This document shows, in pieces, positions 50,580 to 61,558 of a stretch of 64,000 nt of DNA. The stretch spans positions 930,001 through 994,000 of the forward strand of contig JAQFVV010000153.1 of assembly GCA_028023455.1 (NCBI GenBank), written 5' to 3'. The DNA is from Epiperipatus broadwayi (lineage: Eukaryota; Onychophora; Udeonychophora; Euonychophora; Peripatidae). The translations under genes were made by a program, and so were the position numbers. How positions within the stretch are numbered: the stretch's first letter is position 1; each line of letters starts with the position of its first letter. The notes under the pieces are model-generated. The model searched no databases and was not told the DNA's origin. It saw only the letters and a list, made by a program, of their open reading frames with translations.

Positions 50580-51952
50580 TATAACGTTTTTCGTTTTGCT
50601 AGGCCTCTACATGCTAATATAAACTGCGCGTGAGTTGATCAAGCTATGTCAAAAAAGAAGAAAGTTATATTTCTATTCTAAAAACATAGCTATATTTCCT
50701 GATCAACTCGGCCTATTAATTGTTGAGAATTGTGCTATCGACGAAATCAGCTTTTAATTTATTTAATCTGGGTGCCAGAATTCCTAAGAATTCACTGAAA
50801 TTGTCATATAATATCTTACAAATAAAAAAAAATGCTTTTAAACTAATCGGTATTACATCATACCGTAACGAGGATTAATTTTTTAAGATTATTATTCCTG
50901 GGCTTATTCAAACATATTGGCAAAGGTAAATTACATTTTTAAATCTTACTAAACTACTAATAGATTTAATAATAAATAATAATAACTATTATTCATAACG
51001 CACAAATGAAAATTGGTATTAGAAATATTTTTATTCTAATAGATAAAAAATGTTTGAAATAAATTATTTATCAAATAAATTAGAGAGAACACAATTCAGA
51101 CGTGAATCAATTAATAAAAAACAATTTTACAATTACTGTTCATATCTAAATTTCTTCTAGAAATTTCCTTAAAAAAATGGATGTCTCTTGTACAAGAAAA
51201 TTAATGTCTCTATCGGGATTGTTTAAACATACTTTTAGAAATTGTTTGAAAACATTTAATTTTGGTCACAATCAGGAGTAATGAAGTATAACTTACCGGT
51301 AAGTTTTGTGCATTCAGTAGTAGATAACTATGCATAGTTTTTTGGGTAGAATGAGCTCAGCCTTTTGGTTATTATTTGATCCTGTGGTCCATTCTCCTAG
51401 TCGGTCACGAAAGCTTTTCTGGTATACATCTTCAGGCACGATGTCTTCAGAAGCTCCGGTTCACTCCGACATGCCGAATTACTTCAGTGTAGAGCGATCT
51501 TGCATATATTATTGCTATCCAAGACCAACTAGAGAAACCAACGAACAAGATGTCCTTCAAACTGATCTCTTCCTTTTATACTCTCTAGAGGCCCAGTTTT
51601 CCAACTTCTGTGCATATCTTTTGTTTGTCAAAATATCCGTTGATAATCTTATATATTCTTTATAAAATTTATGTTAGAAAGTCTCTATTTTTTTCAGCAT
51701 AATTCTGCCATCTTTAATTAGTTGAAATATTTTTACTTTCTCTTATCTAGATTGGTAATTTGTGTCTTTTGTTCTCTCCAATTCTAACTTTTATTTCTAA
51801 TTACATAAAAAAAAACTGAAAGAATAATTTAACTTTCATTGTACGTTATTGTTTTAAAAAAAAATTAGTCCAAAAAAAATCTAAATTTACTTTTATTTTT
51901 TAGCTTCTACCAAATGCCAATATATTTGCAACGTATATAAATAAATGTTACA
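50580..51952 (-). repeat. 3' LTR of element E
   Basis: It differs from 52694-54065 at few positions by eye. GAGTTGATCA-AGCTATGT at 50632-50649 can pair with ACATAGCT at 50684-50691 and TGATCAACTC at 50700-50709, a long stem with a bulge kept in both copies. A 111-codon plus-strand frame (51330-51665) is antisense to the element and kept in both copies with no recognised family. Confidence 0.93.
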
Positions 51953-52693
51953 ATACCACCAGTGCCAGGAGATGAGAATAAAATAGGGGTTTACACTAAT
52001 TTTATTCTTAAGTTTTTTAAATTCATATTCGTGTTGTTTTTTTTTATTTGTAGTAGTGTGCTGATATATTCCGTAGACTCATTCAACAAGCGACGTTCGG
52101 CTTTAACGCCCACTTTTAGGTCTAACACGGTGGGAATGGAAAATATTTCAACATTCATCTGTGTCCTTTCCGCTTAAGTGTAATAGTAATGATAAGAAGC
52201 CCAAGTTATAAGCACTAACGAGCGTTGCTCATCGTTTGGAGTCTTACAGGCTCGTGGCAACTTGGTCTGCCTTCCCCTTTATTGGGATCCCTGCTAGAAA
52301 TAGTCTGATGGGCATATAAAGGTGGTCTTATGTTAATATACTGCGTACTAGGGCTCGGGGCTATGTTTTTCCCCTCTTCAGTAACTGCCTACCCGGTCAA
52401 ATACTTGTGACTTATGTCTACATCAGCCACAATCATGTTTTATTTTAGACATATCAAAAAAAATATACATACATTTTTTTCTTTCTGGAAGTCATATTAA
52501 AAAAATATTTTTTTTTATATTTTAATAATCAGGGTTTAATTAGTTCGTTAGTTTATATAATTTTTTTTTTTTTTAAAAAATTACTATTTATTTTCTGGCT
52601 GTAGTTTCTTTGGGTCATCGTTGTAACGTTCTTTATCATTACAACTTATCTCAGGTTGTAGTTGTTAAATCGAAGCCCGAGTTGTGTCGCCAT
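51953..52693 (-). other. Internal region of element E, no recognised coding sequence
   Basis: TGGCGACACAACTCGGGCTT on the minus strand at 52673-52692 is the primer-binding site. The other end, minus GGCACTGGTGGTAT, is only weakly purine-rich. The middle has a less AT-rich patch at 52180-52400. A 71-codon plus-strand frame (51962-52177) has a hydrophobic segment but runs antisense and is not recognised. Confidence 0.6.
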
Positions 52694-54065
52694 TATAACG
52701 TTTTTCGTTTTTCTAGGCCTCTACACGCTAATATAAACTGTGCGTGAGTTGATCAAGCTATGTCAAAAAAGAAGAAAGTTATATTTCTATTCTAAAAACA
52801 TAGCTATATTTCCTGATCAACTCGGCCTATTAATTGTTGAGAATTGTGCTATCGACAAAATCAGCTTTTAATTTATTTAATCTGGGCACCAGAATTCCTA
52901 AGAATTTGCTGAAATCATCATATAATATCTCACAAATAAAAAAAAATGCTTTTAAACTAATCGGTATTACATCATACCGTAACGAAGATTAATTTTTTAA
53001 GATTATTATTCCTGGGCTTATTCAAACATATTGGCTAAGGTAAATTACATTTTTAAATCTTACTAAACTACTAATAGATTTAATAATAAATAATAATAAC
53101 TATTATTCATAACGCACAAATGAAAATTGGTATTAGAAATATTTTTATTCTAATAGATAAAAAATGTTTGAAATAAATTATTTATCAAATAAATTAGAGA
53201 GAACACAATTCAGACGTGAATCAATTAATAAAAAACAATTTTACAATTACTGTTCATATCTAAATTTCTTCTAGAAATTTCCTTAAAAAAATGGATGTCT
53301 CTTGTACAAGAAAATTAATGTCTCTATCGGGATTGTTTAAACATACTTTTAGAAATTGTTTGAAAACGTTTAATTTTGGTCACAATCAGGAGTAATGAAG
53401 TATAACTTACCGGTAAGTTTTGTGCATTCAGTAGTAGATAACTATGCATAGTTTTTTGGGTAGAATGAGCTTGGCCTTTTGGTTATTATTTGATCCTGTG
53501 GTTCATTCTCCTAGTCAGTCACGAAAGCTTTTCTGGTATACATCTTCAGGCACGATGTCTTCAGAAGCTCCGGTTCACTCCGACATGCTGAATTACTTCA
53601 GCGTAGAGCGATCTTGGATATATTATTGCTATCCAAGACCAACTAGAGAAACCAATGAACAAGATGTCCTTCAAACTGATCTCCGCCTTTTATACTCTCT
53701 AGAGGCCCAGTTTTCCGACTTCTGTGCATATCTTTTGTTTGTCAAAATATCCGTTGATAATCTTATATATTCTTTATAAAATTTATGTTACAAAGTCTCT
53801 ATTTTTTCAGCATAATTCTGCCATCTTTAATTAGTTGAAATATTTTTACTTTCTCTTATCTAGATTGGTAATTTGTGTCTTTTGTTCTCTCCAATTCTAA
53901 CTTTTATTTCTAATTACATAAAAAAAAACCGAAAGAATAATTTAACTTTCATTGTACGTTATTTTTTTAAAAAAAAATTAGTCAAAAAAAAATCTAAATT
54001 TACTTTTATTTTTTAGCTTCTACCAAATGCCAATATATTTGCAACGTATATAAATAAACGTTACA
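52694..54065 (-). repeat. 5' LTR of element E
   Basis: It is the second copy, with the same stem-loop at about 52746-52823 and the same 111-codon antisense frame at 53444-53779. It ends ACGTTACA before ATATATATA. Confidence 0.93.
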
Positions 54066-54069
54066 ATAT

Positions 54070-54356
54070 ATATATTATGTTTTTGTTGAATTCCACTTGA
54101 AACGGTTTATTTGTTAATAGATGAAACCATGGATATGAAAGAATTTTAATAAAATTTTGCTTTTTGGCTAGCATTGTAATGTTATACAAATTTCTACTTT
54201 ATTTATAATTACTAATACAATGTATGTATGTCAATGTTTTGAAGGTTTAAAAAAGAAAAGATTATACAGTATTAAAATCTTTAAACTTGCTGGGCATGCT
54301 TTCTACTGCTAAGGTCATAATCATAGCATTCATAATTTTTCAAATGTTCAAAACAT

Positions 54357-54409
<53 letters not shown>

Positions 54410-55468
54410 GCAGAAAAAAACAATTTTTTTTTTACTAATATAGCATTAGGCAGTATTTAATATATACATATATCATACACAAATGTGAACATTTAGACAT
54501 AATGAAAAGTTTTTTATGTAATAATTTAAAAAATATTTCAGTTGTGATATAACTAGACAATGACCAATTAAAAGTGACCATTCCAGCTTAAATCACTTAA
54601 TCTAGTAATAGCAATACTTTTTGTCTAATTTACATTAAGCCAAAATTGGAACTACTTTTAACTTAAGCTTCTAGCTAATGTAAGAGTAGTGACTTGGACA
54701 TAGAGACTACTCATCCATATAAATATTTATGTCTGACTTTCTATTCTTATAACATTAGTTTTACTTTTAGCTGAACATGGGATATACAAATATTATTTGT
54801 ATTATTAGATTTTAAAGTTTCAGTTTGCATTTCCATTTTTAATTATGTCTTGCATTGTTGTATCATAGCTGACGTTTTTTCTAAATATCTGCATGAAAAA
54901 ATTAACTTTATTTCAAAGTTTATATATATAATAATAAAAAATGAAAATTTCATGATTATTACTTTTCAAGATATTTTTTTAACTCAAGGTAATTTAATGG
55001 TTAATATGTTTTTATTTGGGACAAACCATCAGCTCATCAATTATGCTAGAATAAGTTGCCAGTCATCTTTTTAAAACTACATTTGCCATGATTGTATGCC
55101 TCAAGAGTAACCACAAAAAACATAACATTAAAGAGGAGCTTGGTACTTAATTAATTACACTCATGCAATAAATATATAAGCCAATAGTATTCCCCTCAAT
55201 AGACATTGGTTGTTTAATCTGACAACATAAGCAGCACTTTGCAATTACCTATTATAAATGCAATCATGCAAATCTTTTGTACACTGCAAGTTTATTCTGT
55301 TATAATCAGAATTACCATCACATTCTGCTAATTACCTACCAGTTATGCTTTGAAACAGACACTTGGTGATGAAAGTTAATCCAGAAGATTAATAAATGAA
55401 TTTATTTTAACTTCACTTTGGTGTACTGATTACTTATTTCTCTGTTTTACTTATATCATATAACTGTG

Positions 55469-55544
<76 letters not shown>
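54070..55544. other. AT-rich spacer with two long AT microsatellites
   Basis: AT runs are at 54359-54405 and 55470-55544; element D appears to start at the end of the second. Nothing else is recognised. Confidence 0.6.
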
Positions 55545-55547
<3 letters not shown>

Positions 55548-58500
55548 GATGATCACACACTGCGATCACACATGTGTACATTTAATATATAGTATAATAT
55601 TAAATGTGAGTTTTATGTAAACTAATTTATAGAAATTGGATAATAAAGTTAGATAAATAAAATAAATTTATTTTAAGTTAAGTTTTAATTAAAAAATCAA
55701 AATGGTAGCTGAGGAATGCAAGTAATTAAAAAAATCAATTATGGTAATTAAAGAAAGTGAAGAAAGGTAAGCAACCAAGATCCTTATCTTCCACCTTCCA
55801 ACATTAACTTTTTTAGAATTTAAAATTAGTAAAGTTTAAGGAATAGTAAAATAAGATCATCGAAGTTGATCATTAAGTCTTAAAGGAAAAATAAATAAAA
55901 AGGGGTTAATGATTGTAGAATTAGCAATCATAAAATTTCAGTCGTAATTATAAATAAAAATAAATAGATTTATAGAAAGATAAAGATCACCTCTTCAAAC
56001 TACACATGTGAATGCATGAAATATATGTATGGCTATGTGAAGGTAATAAAAAGAGTGTGTAAATAAGGAAATTATTTCATTAAAAAGAAATGGAAGTAAA
56101 TAAAATAAAATAAAAATAAATAAATAAAAAACAAGAAGAAAATTTGGTGCTGATATAGTACGCGCTCGGCGGCCATTTTGAATTTGGAAACCCCCAAAAA
56201 CACTGCTGGCACATGCAAGCGATAAATGTCATCGACTAGAAACACTCATTTTTCAAAAACGTAAAACGCCTGAGGCACTGCAATTAAAAAAGGTGGTGGG
56301 GAGGGACTACACTTAAAAAAATGGCGGGAAAATGTCACATTAAATAGCCTAAGGTGCTATTACCCAAAAAAAAGGGCGGGAAAAGAAAAAGAAATGAAAA
56401 TTAAAAAATACTTTAAAATAAACCAAAAATGCTAATTTATATATTGTACCCCTACTTCTCGATGTATAATATAGTTTGAAATACGACTAGCTCAATAAAT
56501 TATTATGCTTAATTGAAATTTGCATATTTATCTTTAATTTACTTTTATACTATTATATTCTAATTAAATTTATTACTAATTATCAAAATCAATATATTTC
56601 TATAGTATGTACTAATTAAATAAGTATTTATTAAAATCATGAGACTGTGAAGTAAAGTTACAAAGCAATAAGTAGATTTACATTGAATCAATATATCCCA
56701 AGACATTGTTTCAATGGCATAAGAATACTATTACCTCCTTATTAACCTACTACTACATCTACAGCATTCTTATGGCTTTTAAATAAAATAAATTATCTTT
56801 AATAATAATAAAAATAAATCTCAACTTTTATTAAGAAAATATAATTAAATAATCTCAGGCTCTTCTAATTATCTTAAAGTAATGATAACCCATGTAAATA
56901 AGTATGATAAGGGATTTTATATCAAACCTAAATACACCTAACTTATTCTAATAATAATATACAATACTAGTCTTAGAGTATAACTTAATTTTATCTATTT
57001 CTGTTATATCATCAATTATTAAATAAATAATCATATGTATATCTTTTATTTTCATATAGCATCTTAATTTTGGAATAGATCAAAATCTTATAATTCAATA
57101 ATCTGTGGCAATAAATAATATTGTACTCTTATAATGTGCATTATAATTACCCTATGACCATAATAATATTATATGTTAATATCAATCAATTCTTATAAAA
57201 TGATATCAAGAAAATATTGTGTTTATTTCTAAATAATAATAATAATTCATATTGTGCAAATATTATGTTTGTTCAAATTATCTGTTGTCAAATGCTGTGG
57301 TGTAAAATAATGAACTCGACACACTTTTAAAACAAATTAAACAAATTTATTTACATTAACTTTAACCATGAATTTATTTACAATATTTACAGTTCAAAAT
57401 TATGAAAACAAAGAAAATAAAAAATAAGAAAATAATAATACAATATGTTTACACTGTTATTAACTCATACTCCTAATAAGTAATTATACATTCTTTAAAA
57501 TGCTGTACTAATAACATTGAAGTATGTTTTCAAACTTAGACTTTAAATAAATATCAGTGAACTTCAATTATTACACAGAAAAATTTATGTAAACAATATT
57601 TATGTAGCATATGTAAACAATTAAACTTTACTAATTAAATTGCTACATCACTTAAGTATTACTGTTATTCATTTCATCATGTACTAGTATGTGTTTACTT
57701 TACTATCAGCATTACTTTAATAGCATAATATAGAAACTAATGTATCTTTATAATGTAATAACAAATAATTGATTATAATTTTATATTTCATTTAATGCAA
57801 TTCATGCTACATGTTTTATCAAATATGCATTACATATATGTACTGTTAAATAATAATATTTAAATTATTCATTAATTTCAAATTCATAAAGTATTATATT
57901 AGATAAATTCTATGATTCTTTTCTATGTAAAATTATTACTTTACTTTATGTGTTATTCTACTCCTTCTTAATAACTTTCTATCTACAAAATATCCTCTAA
58001 AACTTATTTAAACTTTCCGGAAAAACAATCATCAACTTTAAATAAATACTAATTATCCAAACTATTTATACTTCATCATCTATATTCAGTAAATCTTCAA
58101 TTCAAATATAAACTTCTACATAAAACTTAACTTAATTTATCCAATAAAACAAAAATAAAAATATAGACTTTTAAATCTCTTCCTAACTTACAATAAAAAT
58201 AATTACTTATGAATAATAAATATAATTCTAATACTCCAACATAATAACAATAATAAAAGAATAAAAATCAAAATTTATTTACGAAAGAATCATATAATTA
58301 TTTCTAAGCTTCTTATGTAATGTTGTATCATATTTATATCATAAATTCAAATTATGCATATTTAAATAAAACTGTCACTGCCAATATAATGTGTGTGTAT
58401 TTTTAAAATATTTATACATTCATTCAACAATAACATATCATTTGGTTGATCTAAAGAAAACATATTAAATACATCAAAATTATTATTATTATAAAATCTT

Positions 58501-60712
58501 TACCATAAGCAATGATCTAATGTACAGTCCATCTTCCAATATTCTTCGGAATTACAGCTTCATAAAATAATTCACATTTACACTCACAATCATTCTTTAA
58601 CATATTACGTGTTATATTAATTATAAGATAAACTTATGCAATTAATTATTATATTATTTTTAGTTATTATTTTAAGAAATGTACCTATCTTATTTTTAAT
58701 AAATTAATAATATTTAATTTTTATGTTAGATAAATAAAACAGAATTCATATTACGTAACTCCAGCGATGTCTTCTTTTCACCATAATAGTTCTTTAATCC
58801 TAGGTACACATTCACTAAAACACCATTTCCGTTTTCCGGTCCATCACGTGGTTTTTAAAAGTTTATAAAAAATGATAACGTTCTTTTAAAATAAAATAAA
58901 AGTTCCCCACAAGAAAAATAAAATAAAATTAAAATAGTTTATAGGCTCCGGATCCAGTTCCTTAACGAAAATTATTTAAAGTTATTATTTCTAAATTAGT
59001 CTATAGTTTATGAAAAATTATCATTTAATTATTTTAATTGACTTGGACGTCCACATATTACTTGCGCATTTCTTAACAAAATATCCAGGTAAGAATAAGC
59101 TTCTTCATCTAAAACAACCAGCGTTTAAATTATTTCAATATAATAATTTTTATTATATTAAGACTTTTAGCTAATTATATTTTCAATTTATTTGCCTTTT
59201 AAAATTGTCAACATTCAGTCTTTTAAACATAAAGACTTAACAAGGCAAGTATTTATAAAACTACTTTTATTTCTAATATCTTTACTTAAGATATATATTT
59301 AAATTTATAGCTTGCAAAAATACTTTCTTCATAAAGAAGTATTTTATTCTTTAAAATATCTATTTTTTAATAATCAATAGCAATTAGCTTTTAAAATTAT
59401 ATACTGTCCAAAATACTACTTTTCTCCATCTCGTAACTTTCCGAACTAATCCAGCGTTTGTCATATTTCTAGTATAAAGTTTCCGATATATTTTCACTAT
59501 ATATGATGTTCCCATGACCATTTGCTTGTAAATTGAGCTTCAATATAGAGACGATTGATAAGGAAAAATTAAATTAACACTGCATGTCTATCATTTAACA
59601 ATTTTATAAATTATTTACAATGACACTCTTATAATTTTAAAATTGATTTTGAGAGCGTCTATCAAATTTACTTTGCTATTTTTAATAACACAATTAACTT
59701 GAAAAATTCAATCACAGAGTCCTCTCCTAACAATTGAACTAAGCTTTTATACCGGAAGAAACTTCCCATTTGATTGGTACATTTAAACAATCAACTTGCT
59801 GGCTTATTTACATATTTACCAACAACACAAAATTAAAAATAAATAATGACTTATTTAATATTTAATATTTATTACATTATTAAATTTTTAAAATAATCCT
59901 TATCGTTTATTTAAATCCACTAAACATTCTTTTAAAATATTCTTACTTACTTGATTTTAATTTTAACTTTTATAAGATTATTTAAAATAAACTAAGTCTT
60001 TTTTATACGTTATATTTTTAAAGCAATACTTTTAAAAATCAGATTTAATATTCTACATTGATTTATCTTTATTTTATCTCGTGATAGCTCACGTATTATT
60101 TATAAATTTTATAACATGATTTTTAAAATAGTTTTGCAACTTTATTAGATAACTTCCAAGCATGTGTGTGCGTATCTAACTAACATCTGTTTTTTTTACA
60201 ACAAAAGAAACGCTTCTCATAATCTAAAAATAACTAACAATTGCATTTTTAAAATAAATATTTTTTTAAAAATAAATAAGATAATATAACAGATTTTAAA
60301 TTAATAATTCGATATTATTAAAATCAAATATTAATCTTCTATTTAAGTATTTATAATAATTAAAAACATTTATATTCTTTTATAACATTATTTTATCAAC
60401 AATAAATATATGCATTTAATTTTAACTTGTCTTTTAAACACTTTTAGTTTTAAATACCTACTTATTAAATATATTAATGCAGTATTAACTATGGCCAGTT
60501 TTTCCAACCATATATTATAATAATCATCATTAAAATGTCTCTCTCAATTTCAGCACAATTTCACATATCAAATACTCATAGATTGCTTTAATTAAACCTT
60601 TTGAAATATTACCATAAGCAAAATTAACATCACATATTCAAATATATCTTAAATTTAAAATTTTTAACAGATTAGCACAAAAATTAGATGGTGACCCATA
60701 CAAAAGGGCACA
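55545..60712 (-). repeat. Probable 3' LTR of element D, ~5.2 kb
   Basis: The right edge GGGCACA at 60712 is followed by a polypurine tract like that of element A. The left edge is proposed at TGTGATGATC, directly after an AT run ending ATAT, because this gives TGTG...CACA ends and the same target as the other elements. Only one copy is in the window, so the left edge is inferred. The segment has no ORF of note; a GC-richer patch at 56150-56400 holds CCTAAGG-type motifs and CACGTG is at 58845. Confidence 0.45.
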
Positions 60713-60731
60713 TATTCCCCTCCTTCGGATA
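60713..60731 (-). other. Polypurine tract of element D
   Basis: On the minus strand: TCCGAAGGAGGGGAATA, next to TGTGCCC of the LTR. The CCGAAGG core and the following TTTTATCC context match element A at 1849-1870. Confidence 0.65.
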
Positions 60732-61558
60732 AAATTTTAAATTTAACATCTATCTTCATCTTCTTTAATCCACATTTATCATCTTCATCTTTCTTATCAT
60801 TAAATCTTATAATAAATTACTTTAACATAAAATTTTATAAAGCATTGAAACATCATCTTAAATCTCAATTAGAAAACACTTTTAAATAAAACTACAATGA
60901 TTTTCTTTTACTTTATAAAATAAGTTTCACTTTTCTTTACTCATCTCTTAACTAGGTTACTTTTATTTCCCTAATATTTCTATAAACATTAAATATTTAA
61001 ATTCTTTTAAATACACCTTTTACATAAACTACTGTAAATACATATTCCTATAGTTAATACTATATTTTAAACTACTTTATGTATTTTATTTCCAAATTTA
61101 TTGCTAGTTTCATCAGCAATTTCATAGATCATTGTTTAATAAATCTATATACTTTTCATTTTAAAGAGATTAACTTGATCCCTTAAGATTGATCAATTTC
61201 ATGATCACTACTATAATATAAATTAATCTTTCATAAGATCTACTTACATATACTTTAAACACATGAGTTTTTATAATTTCTATCTTTATTATTCAACTTC
61301 CTGCCTTTAAAATATTTACTTTAATAGCTAATTCCACTTTTTATTTTAGTCATTCTGACAAAACTTATTTCTCCTTAAACTATCATTTACTAATTTGATA
61401 AATAACATTTTATCATACATATTTTGTAAACTTCTTCAGCTAAATCTTTATTTATTCTGCTAATTTATCACATATAATAAATTATTTCCTTATGTGAAGC
61501 ACTATATTTAAACATTACATTAAAATATTTATTCACAATATTTTTTTAAAATTGTAAC
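60732..61558 (-). other. 3' untranslated region of element D
   Basis: About 830 bp of AT-rich sequence between the pol stop and the polypurine tract. No reading frame is seen on the sense strand. Confidence 0.5.

Larger units (their letters stand above)
50580..54065 (-). mobile_element. Element E: short LTR element without gag or pol
   Basis: Direct copies at 50580-51952 and 52694-54065 flank only 741 bp. The right end of the internal part is a primer-binding site and the left end abuts the 3' LTR, so orientation is minus. ATAT lies on both sides (50576-50579 and 54066-54069). On the plus strand the LTR reads TATAACG...GTTACA. It is like TRIM or LARD elements in lacking coding sequence, but with unusually long LTRs for its core. 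Confidence 0.9.

Noticed and set aside
51330-51665. 111-codon frame with balanced composition in both E LTRs
   Set aside because: Antisense to the element, duplicated only by the LTR, no recognised domain. Not enough to call a gene.
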